Source: Leucaena leucocephala (taxonomy: Eukaryota; Streptophyta; Magnoliopsida; Fabales; Fabaceae). From it: a stretch of 64,000 nt of DNA. This document shows positions 48,211-59,629 of this stretch, piece after piece (the stretch's first letter is position 1; every line of letters starts with the position of its first letter). Position numbers and translations under genes: made by a program. The notes beneath the pieces are model-generated. The model did no database searches. It was not told the DNA's origin and was given only the letters and a program-made list of their open reading frames with translations. The stretch is taken from positions 14,493,001-14,557,000 of the forward strand of contig CM073562.1 in NCBI GenBank assembly GCA_037074615.1. Reading direction: 5' to 3'.

Positions 48211-49352
48211 TCAAGTTTTTCTTGAACGATTCATTGTCTCTTGATACAACTTCAATAATTGAGGAGCTTCATCCTCAAAATGAATGACATATTTCTCAAG
48301 GAATATCTTTTCAGTAACACAATAAGGGTACATGATACAGGCTTTCTTAATTAAACCTCTTGAATGAATATATCGCAAGACAAAAGCCCTTGGAATGATT
48401 CTTTTCTCCAAACTCATTGAAGAAATTATGGGATTACTAGCAAGCAAACTGGAGTCCCGACCCATGTCATTCACAAAAAACTCCATCACTGCCTTAATCT
48501 TAGATAGAGATTTTAACACACAATGAGGATGCAGTAAAAATGCTCTATCAATATCTTCTTCAGACCAGCCCCATTTCTTAAAGAATTCAACCTTATTATT
48601 CCAAATGGATTTGTTTAACTTGTGGCATCCAATGCAGGAATGAATTTTGATTTTGAAGGGTCAAAACCTCTATCCTTTAATCCCTCAACTGCCACTCTAA
48701 ATTTAACTAAATTCATAGTAAACAAGCTAGGCCACACATGAAGCAATCCAGCAATGCGAGATTTGGGCACTCCAATGTCAAGAAAGAGTTGGACGTTAGT
48801 TTCCAGTAAATCACAACAAATTATTCTAGGACTATGCGTGATTGAGGTGATAGTCCTTTGATAATATGCAACAAAGCCTTTGACACAATTATATCTAGGT
48901 ATTAGATGATTCTCTAATCTTCTCAATAAGAATCGAGGGCTTCTGGTCACAATGTCCACAAGTTGAGAGCAAGACGCACCTTTGGATAGTAAGACATCAA
49001 GCTTAAACCAAATGGTTTTCCCAGGATTACTCAAAAGTAATTTCGGTACTTTCTTGATGACATTACAAATCTGCGAGTTGGTAAAACCACAGCTTCTGAA
49101 AAGGGTGAAAACGAAGTCTGATTTTTCCGATGACTTGAGAGAGACGCGCTGGGAAATCTCCGATGCGGTTGCTCGGGAGAATCCACATTTGCTAATGAGG
49201 TAGTCCACTGTGAAAGGCATTTTCTCTGGAGTGGGTGCAGATGCGGCTGTGCTGTACATGGAAGCGAAGGTTGATGATGATGAAACGTGTTGAAAAAGAC
49301 TATAGAGTGACCGAATTGATAGGGTTCCTGTAAAACCCTTCACGAAGAACAT
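48211..49352 (-). pseudogene. mTERF-family protein gene interrupted by a one-base frameshift
   Basis: Minus-strand frame 49352-48615 encodes 245 residues: a Ser/Arg-rich presequence (MFFVKGFTGTLSIRSLYSLF) predicting mitochondrial targeting, then mTERF repeats (TVDYLISKCGFSRATASEIS, FRSCGFTNSQICNVIKKVP, LVDIVTRSPRFLLRRLENHL, FLDIGVPKSRIAGLLHVWPS). It ends at TAA 48617-48615. The next frame continues the family seamlessly from 48621 (KLNKSIWNNKVEFFKKWGWS, then EEDIDRAFLLHP ... LIKKACIMYPYCVTEKIF) to a stop at 48211. One base appears missing near 48620. The combined length of about 380 residues is normal for the rosid-expanded, intronless mTERF subfamily, which binds organellar DNA/RNA. No other lesion is visible, so this may be a young pseudogene, a truncated but expressed protein, or a base-calling error. 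Confidence 0.88.
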
Positions 49353-49819
49353 GGATTTGCAGTGGAATTCACAATAAGCTGGAAAATTGGTCGGGTATCA
49401 GGTTCAGAAAGTATTAAAACTAAACTCGAGCATACTTATATTCTTATCCCAGGGGAAAAGAATGGACAGGAACCGTAATACTATTAGCAACTTCGAAAAA
49501 AAGAACACTGAATTGAATGGACACTGTAAAGGAATTCTCTCTCAAAACCCTAAAAGTTTATGTTCAGATTTTGGAAGTCGATTGCTGGAACGAAGGTAGG
49601 GAATAGATCTACTGGCCTCGGAACCGAGCGAAGAGATTGCACTCTGCCGAGCTGGAACGTTTCAGGATGAACCGAGTCTTCCCTGCATTCTCTTTGGAAA
49701 GTTGAGCACCGCGAGCTCGTCAAGAACAGGACACGACGCCGTTTTCAGTTATAAGCTCAATCACGACCGTACATTACAAAGAAATCGTGGTCGTTGATAC
49801 AAGGCATTCGAATATTTTT
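49353..49819. other. Upstream region of the mTERF gene
   Basis: Probable leader and promoter of the minus-strand mTERF gene. 49600-49760 is comparatively GC-rich (CGAGCGAAGAGATTG, GCACCGCGAGCTCG) without an evident frame. The plus-strand frame 49387-49599 has no known motif. Confidence 0.35.
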
Positions 49820-50454
49820 GTCGTCTATTTGAATTAGTTTTTAGAGAATAAATTTTAGGAATAATAAATTTTAAAGAATAGATTTTGAGAAGAATAGATT
49901 ATAGAAAGAATAGATTATAGAGAATAGATTTTGAGAAAAATATATTTTAAAAATAGATATATTTAAATGATTAGTAGTAGAATCACTTTTTATATTATTA
50001 AATTATCAAAAAGTGTATGATTTGATTAAAGTATGAGAGAGGAGAGAGAATAAATATGAGAGAGGAGAAAGTGTAGAGAATAAATAGGAGAGAGGAGACC
50101 GTGTATAGAAGAGAGAGGAAAGAGGAGATAGGATGAAGAAGAGAGATGGGAGATAGGAGAGGAGAGAGAAGAGAGGGTATAAGAAAAAATAAGGGTAAAA
50201 TAATAATTAGATAGTCTATAAGCTATTTTACAGTTCCAAAATCTATTTTTAGTAATTTATTCAAAACTATGATTTTAAACTGAGATTTTATCCAAAATCA
50301 ATTCTGGACAAAAATAGTTGTTTGTTTCAAATTTTTTTTAAATTAAAATTTTAGCCAAAATTAATTTTAGATAAAAATTAATATTTATTTTAAATTTTTT
50401 CAAATCAAAATTTTAGTTAAAATTAATTTTTAAAAGCTATTATCAAACATGCAC
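49820..50454 (+). mobile_element. Family-A MITE, copy 4 (about 635 bp, longest)
   Basis: Same orientation and part order as copy 1: end with TATTTGAATTAGTTTTTAGAG, purine-rich core at about 50030-50180 (GAGAGAGGAGA units), right arm repeated (AAATTTTTTTTAAATTAAAAT-like units) before the end ATCAAACATGCAC. Extra length comes from duplicated arm segments. Confidence 0.65.
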
Positions 50455-51476
50455 GATTGTTGCTTTGATATAAGAAGAAGAATCAAAACCTTTTTTAATA
50501 TATTGAATGCCTTGAATGTAAGAAATAAATTTTCAATTACTAGGCCGATCTTAATTATAAAATTTATTTAATTAATTTAAATAAATTAAAAATATTAATT
50601 AATTATATTAATTTATTTAAAATATTATCTTTAATATTTTTGGTAGATACTCTTTTAATATATATAATTATATAAGAAATATTTTAAAAAAAATATAATT
50701 TGTATAGATAAAATAAATTAATCTCTTATATTTAAGAATAAATCTAACTCTTCATTTAATTATTATAATTTGGAACGAAATGAGTATTTTGAAAGAATCA
50801 AATATTTTTAATTTTAATTTTGGGAACCCGAATATAACTGGGAAAATTTCACTAAAATGTCTTTTAAATATGTCAAACCTAAAAAGATGCTCCTAATCTC
50901 CAAAATTACAAATCAATGCACTGTACCAAAATGGAATTTTGTTCATTGATCTGAAATTTTCTGACATCACTTGTTTAGGTTTTACATACTTTTAAAGACA
51001 TTTTAGTAAAATATTTTTAATATAATCGTTCGCTTTTTCCCTCCACTTTGCAATTGTATTATTCTGTATATATTAAAAATATATTCTAATAAAGAAGAAG
51101 TTGTCTATGCAATTAATTAGAATTAGTGTTTTAAGAAAACTAACACATAATTTTTTATAAATAATTAATTTAATTTTTTTAAAAAATAGGGATTTAAAAA
51201 AAATGTAAAGAAACGGGCTTCTTGCATAAATAGTCTGAATCAATGGGCTAAATTGTTGGGCTGTTTCCCTACATCTAAATTTATTTGCTATACAAGTTTT
51301 TTCTTTAATTTTTGATGTTGATAGTTAGAACATGAGTTGCAAATTATCACATCTTAGCGCTCCATTTTGCAATGTCTACATTGGTCTCTCTCATTCAATG
51401 TCCTTTTCATTTTCTCTTCTTATAAAAACACATCTCATTTAAATTCACAAAAAATTGAAATGTACAAATATTTGTT

Positions 51477-51508
<32 letters not shown>

Positions 51509-53047
51509 TTTAATCTCATTTTGTTACTCGTAAAAAATACAAAATCTAGGACCAACATTAGCGGAAGAAAAATTTAACTGTTTAAACACGAGATTTTGAA
51601 TTTGAATATGATAAGTGAATAAAAAATACTTTTTTTGTGAAATCTACCCCCAATTATGCTCTATAATACTTAAATATGATACAGGGCCTAATTAAGTTTA
51701 TAATTGGATTACCCATATTATTCAATGATTAATCCCTAGTGAGTCATATGTTAAAAGTAGGCACAAGCTAATAAGATAATCACAATGGATTAGTTATGCC
51801 TTGTAATTCTCAAAACACTCACTTGAAAACATAAATATTCACACATGCACACGCCTATAATTAACAAGTTGCACGTCATAGAGAGGTTTTTTAAAAGAAA
51901 AAGAAAAAAAAAAGGCTTAAATTAATTAGGCTATATAGTGCAAAGATCATGCCCTAAATGTTAGGTATAGTCAACCCTAACCCTATTCAATGCTTTGATA
52001 AATAATAACATGACCAGCACTATATCAAACTTCTTATTAGTTTTCTTAAATCTATATAATGAAATTGTTTTTAAGGTATCTTTGTTGCATTTGCCATTTA
52101 AATGTACTTCCTCATATTCTAAATATAAAAATTAATTAAAAAAATTATTATAGTCATAAATATAATATTTTAATCCACTTTATCTTATTCAAAATTATCT
52201 CTATCTATTGCAATATTAAGGAGGTTTTATACTAAGCGAGTAGTATCAAATACAAATAATTAAAAAGAATATCTTATAGAAACTAACAAGTATTTTTTAT
52301 AAATAACTAATTTAATTAATTTTTTTAATATCTATAAATTAAATATTTTAATGATAGAAGGGACAGATATTTAGGCAATATGGATTAAGGAAACTACTAA
52401 TATTATAAAAGTAAGTGCTTATGTGTGTGTGTATATATATATATTGATGCCTCTCACATTTAGACTGAATGTGAATTGGATTTGACCAAGTAATAATGAG
52501 AATGTAGGATGAAGAGATTGATATATTCGGGTTTATTCTAATTTGATGATGATAAAGTTGTCTCTTGATTAAAATGAGCTTATTATGTTAATTAATATAA
52601 GGTGGGAAACAGGTGTCTAATAATATATTAATTAATATTGCTATTAAATTAGTTTATATGCTTTTCATAGAAATAAAATGAGCTTTTGTTGTCCCTCCCT
52701 AATCACATCATCTTTTCTAATTCAACATGCCACACTTTGACTAAAAAATATAATACAAAAAAATGAGATTATTATTGAGTGATCTTTACTCTTCAATTAG
52801 AATTGGCCTAATACATTGTATTCAATCAAAATAATAACTTGTGTTATTCATAATCCATAAATAATTTATTTTTTATTAAATTATATATATATATATACTC
52901 CAAATAATATCACACTTCACATTGAAGTTTAGTTTTCATGCAACAAAATATTTCTTAAAATGCTTGGATTCATGTATGACCTTAAGGGACTTACTTTTTG
53001 GGCTTCACAAGGCATTTCATTTATTTGAAAAATTATTATGAGATTTT
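50455..53047. other. AT-rich intergenic sequence with old MITE debris
   Basis: No gene recognised. A (TTA)n tract lies at 51478-51508. 52110-52370 is an AT-rich unit starting CTTCCTCATATTCTAAATA and ending GATAGAAGGGACAG, whose ends are loosely inverse and resemble CTCCCTCCGTCC-type MITEs. Confidence 0.4.
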
Positions 53048-53062
53048 AATTAAAAAATGATT

Positions 53063-53248
53063 ACCAACGGGGGTTGGTTCGAGTGGTAAGCGGCTCAGTA
53101 TCGCTTAAGCGAGTCTCGAGTTCGAGCCTTGGCGTATGCAAAAAATTCCCGTTGGGAGACTCACCCACCATAGCCAGGTGCGCGACGCGGGTCAGATCCG
53201 GATGTAATCAGGGTAAAGCTCTGGTGAACCGGGTGGACAACTAAAAAA
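53063..53248 (+). mobile_element. tRNA-derived SINE with perfect 15-bp target duplication
   Basis: The 186-bp body begins ACCAACGGGGGTTGGTTCG. TGGTTCGAGTGGTAAGCGGC (53075 on) matches the D-arm/A-box of a tRNA-Ser/Leu-like gene with one extra base, and GTTCGAGCC (53120-53128) is a B box. The tRNA-unrelated part (CCCGTTGGGAGACTCACC ... GAACCGGGTGGACAAC) ends in an A-rich tail. AATTAAAAAATGATT flanks both sides (53048-53062 and 53249-53263) without mismatch. It is far more GC-rich than its surroundings. The part order reminds me of the widespread angiosperm Au-type SINE; I cannot verify the family. Confidence 0.9.
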
Positions 53249-53589
53249 AATTAAAAAATGATTTAATTATCTAAAAATTTCAGTATAACAACTGAGGAAT
53301 AAATTATAACAAATTTTTAATATAAGAAATAATAACATCAGCTAACGTTAGTTTTTTATAATTTGATATGAAAATTTTGAATTCAAATTGAAAAAAAAAA
53401 TTAATGATAATTAAGATAAGGGTAAAGATAGAAGGAAGAAAGATGATAAAGAAAAAAAGATGGATTCAAGGATGAAAGAAAAAAAATTGTATATATATTA
53501 TAATAAAAGAAACTTTTGTGTTAAGCACACGAGCAAGAGTGTAAAGTGTTTTAGTCTAATGTTAAAGAGTTGTTTAGAAGGGAAGATGA

Positions 53590-53591
<2 letters not shown>

Positions 53592-53633
<42 letters not shown>
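53592..53633. repeat. (TA)n microsatellite, longest in the window
   Basis: About 21 TA units; a GA-rich tract follows at 53745-53764. Confidence 0.9.
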
Positions 53634-53636
<3 letters not shown>

Positions 53637-54137
53637 ATAATGCTTTCCCTAGATCCCGGACGACCTTTAACTAAAAAGTGTGTGCCACTTTTGAGCAAAG
53701 TGCTCCATTCTCTTCTTAATTACCCTCTTCAATAATATATATATAGAGAGAGAGAGAGAGAGAGTCTTGTACATGTTCTAGTGTTTGGTTGATATGGAAG
53801 AGAATATTTATGGAAATCTAAAGTAGCTTGTCAAAGGGTACTTGCTGACCATCCCAATACAACAAACTCATCTTTTAAGACGTGGCTTTGACCATCTATC
53901 TTTATTTATAAAAATAAATAAGTTAGATTAGGATTGCTAATCAAGGTCATCATGACAAGTTTAACAACTCAAACTAATTTGTTTTTTTATTTAATTTTTA
54001 TATTGAAAATCATCACAATCCTAATTTAATATAATTTTTATATTAAATTTTACTATGTGAAGTAGTTATTACTTACTTGTTTCCAACGTAACCATAATTC
54101 TCTAATACAAATTTTTACTAATTGATTTGATACTTTC

Positions 54138-54179
54138 ACACACATACATACATACATACATACATACATACATACATAC
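54138..54179. repeat. (CATA)n tetranucleotide microsatellite
   Basis: About ten CATA units after a short CACA start; flanked by ordinary AT-rich DNA. Confidence 0.9.
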
Positions 54180-54550
54180 TTCTAATTTTTCTTTGATCAA
54201 TCCCCATAGTTACTCTAAGAAGATAAAGTGTGTGTTTTTTAATTTAAAATGATAAGCGAAATGGTTGTTGAGTAGGATTGAACTCAGCAATCTACATTAC
54301 ATAGGATGAATTGAGTATTACTAAATCCTATGAAAGCTTTAATGATAGAATGTGATATGAAATAATTTATATTTAAAATTTGTAGAAGTATAGAATAAAA
54401 TACTTTTAAAAAAGTTACCCCTCATTTCATTTATATATGATAGTACTCTATTCTAACTCAATAATATAGGATATATTGTATAAAAAATCAAATAAAAATA
54501 AATTATTTATATATAACAAATACTATAGTCCATTTTAGATTTTGTTCAAA

Positions 54551-55085
54551 GTGCCTGTTTGGCAACAGTTTTTAGGAATTAATTTTGGCAAAAATCTTGA
54601 TTTGAAAAAATTTGAAATAAACATAAATTTTTGTCCAGAATTAATTTTGACCAAAACATCAGTTTGAAAAAATTTGAACCAAACAGCTATTTTTTTTCAG
54701 AATTGATTTTTGGCAAAATCTCAATTTGAAACCATAGTTTTGAATAAGCTACTGAAAATAGATTTTGGAACTGTAAAAGAGCTTATGGACTATCCAATTA
54801 CTATTTTACCTTTATTTTTTTATACCCTCTCTCCTCTATCCTCTCTCCTCTCTCTTCTTCACCATATCTCCTCTTTCCTCTCTCTCCTTTACACTCTCTC
54901 TACCCTCTCTCATCTCTCGTACTTTAATCAAATTATACCCTTTTGGTAATTTAGTAATATAAAAAGTGATTCTACTACTAATCATCCAAATATCTCTATT
55001 TTTAAAATCTATTCTTACCAGAATCTATTCTTCCTAAAATCTATTTTCCAGAATTTATTCTTCAAAAGTTAATCCAAACTGGCCC
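54551..55085 (-). mobile_element. Family-A MITE, copy 5 (about 535 bp)
   Basis: Ends GTGCCTGTTTGG and CCAAACTGGCCC in inverse orientation; pyrimidine-rich core (CTCTCTCCTCTATCC) at about 54825-54925. The left arm contains repeated GAATTAATTTTGGCAAAA-like units as in copy 4. Plus-strand frame 54710-54949 is an artefact of the tract. Confidence 0.7.
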
Positions 55086-57029
55086 AAAGTACAAGTCAAC
55101 AATCTAATTATAAAAAATAAGGGGAATTTATAAAAAAAATTAAAAATACTATTGAAATTAAAGGTTGAAAAATTATGATAATGTTCATAATTTTATAAAA
55201 TTTAAAATATTTATAATTTCTTTTTAGGTAAGCCTATGATATCTACAATCGAAAATATTTATTAATGATATCTATAAGACCTCTCTATATATACTGTTAA
55301 GGATCAAACTCTTAACTATATATTTAAAAAATTCAATTAAATATCAATTATATTAGGCTTTATAGTTCTTTTTTTTATTTTAATTGGGTTGGTGCACACG
55401 TGAAACCATGATGATTCATGGATACATGCTCTATTCTAAATATTTTGATCTTTTGAGTTGGGAAAAGGGCTCTTTGGAAACTTAAGTGGAACAGTCAACG
55501 GGTCCTCTTCACTCTTAAAAATCAAAATCCCATCAATTCTAAAGAAAAAATCTGATTAATTGTTAATTAACTAATCCTAACAAAATAATATTATTATTAT
55601 GTGGACATAGTTCAATCAATGTGACATCTGCGTCTAATTTTGAGTTTCATTTTTTTTTTTGCAAAGCTAAGTGGGGCCCACTGTGAGTAAATTTATATGG
55701 ACAACATGCAATAAATAAATAATGACAAAAAATTTTCTTGGCAAAGGGAAATATGCCAACAACGGCTTGACCCATTTTGTGATAATTTATGTTAGCTTCC
55801 TAGGCATATGAATCCTAACTAATCAAATAACATATAAGAAATAATAAATTTATATTTTATAAAGTTATAAATTCAATTTTTTATATATTATTATAAAAAT
55901 TATTTTGATAAATAATCTCATAAATTTTTTATAATCATTTTCTAAATCTTGTAGTTATGTCATGCCTTTAGTAGGAAATCGGTGATAAACTCATCTAAAT
56001 TTTTATTATAAAAAAAATAAACTAACACAATGTTTTTTTTTCTTGAAAAAAATACCACCAAATGGTTTTAATATAAAGGGATTTGGCAGTTTAAATACAA
56101 AGTTTCGAGTGTGTATAAATGTAAAAAATAGTTTTAGAAAAATTATCCTAAATTCAATTGAATAATACTTGAATATAAAAAAAAATAATCATATAAAAAA
56201 TTATAATTACTATGTATTATATAAAATTAAAAAAGAAACAAGTATAGTTTTCATAGATATGTTATAGTTTTTATAAAGATAATAGAAAGCTTGAAGAAAA
56301 AATTCAATATTCTTTCATACTCTTTAAATAAGGTTATAAATTTAAATTTTGTAAATAAAGAAAGTGTATAAATAAATTTGAGATGGTTCACTAAAAATAT
56401 CAATTTAAGAATATTAAATTAATTCATGTAAGAAGTAAAATTTATTATAAAAATTAGTTTAACACTTATATTCATATTTCTATTTTGAATTAATTCAATT
56501 ATTTTTCAAGTAAATAAGTATATTTATAAAGAAGATAATTTCATTTTCTTGATGGAGATGGGAATTAATGAAAATATGTCCTACTATAAGTTTAGGTGTT
56601 GTGAGGACAGGGGAGGTTTAGTTCATGCCCCTTAATATGCAAGTCTTCTTTAAGCTTCTTTTATTTCCAATGAAAATAATCAATATAATATTTTTTTCTT
56701 TAACACAAGCGTTTCTTTCAAATTTAAATATCTTTTTGGAATAAAAAAAAAGAAACTTTTTTTATTTCACTATATATAAAACTTAGAGAGGTAGATTGTT
56801 TGCAATTTTCCCAACTTTTGGAGATCTGAGTCTGTGGCCCCAATTTCTTCAATTTTTTCCCCAAAAGTTATGTCACATAAATTAATAAAAGGCCATTTGT
56901 GCAAATCACCGTACCTAACAAAGGCACTTTGCAAGGAGCTTGTTTCCAAATTGAACAAGTCTAATTGTTTGCATTCTTGTAAATTGTTCCATTTGTTAGA
57001 AATTTTATGTTTTATGTGAATATTTTTTT
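55086..57029. other. AT-rich intergenic sequence
   Basis: No gene recognised. The complementary frames 56770-56958 and 56834-57019 overlap on opposite strands and show no known motif. Confidence 0.45.
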
Positions 57030-57225
57030 TATTACAAGAATTTTTAAAAAGGGATTGGTTTCACCCTGATCTCAATGTAAGATAAAGTCTTTATTCTTCT
57101 TAGTCGATACCAATATTACGTAAGGCGAGTCATCTATTACTCTCAGGTGTAAACCTAAGAAACTAAGAGTTAGAATGTATCTCTAAATGTCACGACTGAA
57201 ACTATAATAAAATGGTACTCAGTTA
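57030..57225 (+). repeat. Dispersed repeat, copy 2 (partner at 25280)
   Basis: Shares its order of conserved islands with 25280-25490 in the same orientation: ATAATACTAATAT/CGATACCAATATTACG, GGCGAGTCATCTATTA, AGAGTTAGAATGT and AATAAAATGGTACTC. Confidence 0.55.
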
Positions 57226-57284
57226 AACCCACAGACAATAGATTATTTTATATAAATACGTTGATGTTTATATAGTAAAAAAAC

Positions 57285-57440
57285 TATATATCACCCAATA
57301 TCTTTATTTTATTTTTTATATACGTTAAGTATTTTAATCTTATTTATAGTGTAATTTTACCTATAATATTTTTAATTTAGTATAATTTATCTATAATATT
57401 TTTAATTTAATATAATTTTACACATAAATTTACATATTTA
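57285..57440. repeat. Half copy of the AT-rich foldback family seen at 61985
   Basis: AGTATTTTAATCTTATTTATAG and TATAATATTTTTAATTTAG match 62025-62130 closely; the inverse half is absent. Confidence 0.5.
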
Positions 57441-57784
57441 GCTTTATATATTTAAAGTGTTTTCTTCTAATTAAATGAAGCGATTGGGATATTTTTAATC
57501 AATTAAATGAAGTCCAGACTCTTAAATGGTTGAAATTACACTTGTCAGATCCCATTATTTTTGTATATCCTATTTGAGACTGATGCTATATTGGGTAATT
57601 CAATTTGGCTTCTCATTTGGTGCATCCTTAGACCATATCTCTGTCATCTTATACAAGAAGAATTTATTCAATAGTCTAATTGACCTTTCTATTTTCATAG
57701 CAACCTTAGAAAATGATATTGAACTTGCTACACCAATCTTTTTTAGTTGTTGTTTTTATAAAACTAATATAGTGTGTATTTTGA

Positions 57785-58245
57785 TAGGATTTTAGAAAAA
57801 GATTTATAAAAAAATATTTTTAGATAGTTTTTAAAAGAGTTTATTAAAAAAAAAGTAGTTTTAGATAAATAAGTGTTTAGATAATTATTATCAAAATGAC
57901 TTTTATAATTAGAAAATGATTAAAAATGGTATAATTTTATTAAAAGTATAAGAGATGAGAGTGTAGAGAGGGTGAAAAAAAGAGAGCAAAAAGGATGAAA
58001 GAGAGAGGAGAGAGGAGATATAGTAGAAAAATAGAAAAAATAGAAGAGATAGTGTAAGAAAAAATAAGGATAAAATAGTAATTGAGTAATGCATAAGTTA
58101 TTTTATTATTCTAAAATTTACTCTAACCAACTTATTTAAAACCATAATTTAGTCTAAAAATTCTTTTAAATAAATATAACTATATATTTTAAAATTTTCT
58201 TAAATTAAAATTTTACCCAAAAAAAACTTTTTAAAACCATTGTTA
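57785..58245 (+). mobile_element. Family-A MITE, copy 6 (diverged)
   Basis: Same layout as copies 1 and 4: an A/T-rich arm with TTTTAGATAATT and ATTATTATCAAAATGAC, a purine-rich core (AGATGAGAGTGTAGAGAGGG) at about 57945-58060, then the AAAACCATAATTTAGTC arm. The ends are eroded and no target duplication is visible. Confidence 0.55.
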
Positions 58246-58756
58246 CAACCCATACTACTAACTTTACTTTCCACTTCCCTAAATTCAGTTATACCAACTT
58301 TAATTGTATAATTATTTTTTTATATAATTGTTGGTTATATAAAAGGAAATATTTTGTATTATTTTAAAATCTACTTATTTTGATTTAAATGAATAAAATA
58401 AATTAAATACTCAATTGGATTCAAAATATGAGTCAATTTTAATTTTAACAGCATCACTAGAATTAAGAAAAAGCAATTAACTCATTAAATATATATTAAA
58501 TTAAATAAGAATAATTTTATCTCTGCTTTGTTTCTCTCTACAATGAAGGGATAAAATTAAAAATGGCAATTAATAAATCTTTTTTTTTAATCAATTAATA
58601 ACTATCTACATATAACTTATATTGTGAACTAATGATTTTTTTCTAAACAAAAATACCTTATATTTTGGTATAGAAGAATAAAATTAAGTACACAATATAC
58701 CACATCATTTGATCTCTGGCAAGTCGAGACTTCACTTAATTTTAATCCTACATGGC

Positions 58757-59629
58757 ATTTAATTAATTTACATTATTTTATTTTTTAAATAAAAAAATTT
58801 GAATAAATTATGTTAATCATCTTCATCATCCTCAGGCATACTTCATGCTTAACAGGGAATCTCATCATCCTTCACCATTCTCAGAGCCCTCTCCCTCTTC
58901 ACGCCTTCATAGCTTCCTCTCACCCCTCCACGCAGTTGTCTTCATGGTCCACGGTTGTGGCAACGACATCAGCTAGACCTTCCAATCTTCCTCACTCAGA
59001 TGGGTTTTGCTTGTTTCGCTCTCGACCTCCAAGGCCATGGCCGATCTCAAGGCCTTCGTTCCTAAAGTCGATCTCGTCGTCCAGGACTGCCTCTCCTTCT
59101 TCGGATCCGTCAAGCAAGACCTAAACTTTCTGGGCCCGCCTCGTTTCCTCTTCGGCGAGTCCATGGGCGGCGTGATCTGCCTCCTCAGTTCGACGGTGCG
59201 ATGTTGATGGTACCCATGTACAAAATCACCGACAAGTTCAGATCGAGATGGCCGATTCCTCAGATTCTTACAGCTTCAGTCGTTTGTCTTCACTTGAGGA
59301 TTAAAAAATCCTTGACCTATAAACACCATCAATCTTCGAAAGAGCCATCCAATGAATTTATTCTATTATTTGATGACATTTTTTATTATCACTTTTAAAA
59401 GATGAAATTCCATTTTCAAAATTATGGGTGGTTATAATCCACGAGTGAGAATTTGGTTGGGTGAAGAATTGGGAGGAATTATGAGGACGGAGATCAAGGG
59501 CGTTGGGGAAGAAAGAGAGGGTTGCGATGAGGAAGAAAGAGCAGAGAAGAAGGGTAAATAATTTGATTAAAATAACGTATTCAAATTAATTTTTTATTTA
59601 AAAAATAAAATAATATAAATTAATTAAAT
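58757..59629. mobile_element. Inverted-repeat element carrying a captured gene fragment (Pack-TIR-like)
   Basis: The left arm 58757-58818 and the reverse complement of 59565-59629 align over about 60 bp with few differences (shared ATTAATTTA.ATTATTTTA, TTTTTTAAATAAAAAA, TTTGAATA). The roughly 750-bp interior is much more GC-rich than the flanks and contains the esterase fragment below. Terminal repeats around a host gene piece suggest transduplication by a DNA transposon. No target duplication was found. Confidence 0.6.
58868..59276 (+). pseudogene. Caffeoylshikimate esterase / monoacylglycerol lipase-like fragment, broken
   Basis: Plus-strand pieces in shifting frames match this alpha/beta-hydrolase family: LRALSLFTPS (stop at 58910-58912) LPL, then VFMVHGCGNDIS with the oxyanion HG motif and a TAG at 58974-58976 where the family has Trp, then QMGFACFALDLQGHGRS, then KAFVPKVDLVVQDCLSFFGS, then PRFLFGESMGGVICLL with the GxSxG nucleophile elbow, then MLMVPMYKITDKFRSRWPIP. 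The C-terminal third with the catalytic Asp and His is missing, and the order shows at least three frameshifts or small deletions. Intact relatives hydrolyse caffeoyl shikimate or monoacylglycerols in lignin or lipid metabolism; this copy cannot. The fragment sits between inverted repeats, so capture by a transposon is likely. Confidence 0.85.

Noticed and set aside
53063..53140. Possible functional tRNA gene
   Set aside because: The A/B-box region does not fold into a proper cloverleaf (extra base in the A box, no matching acceptor stem) and the unit has a SINE body, A-rich tail and target duplication.
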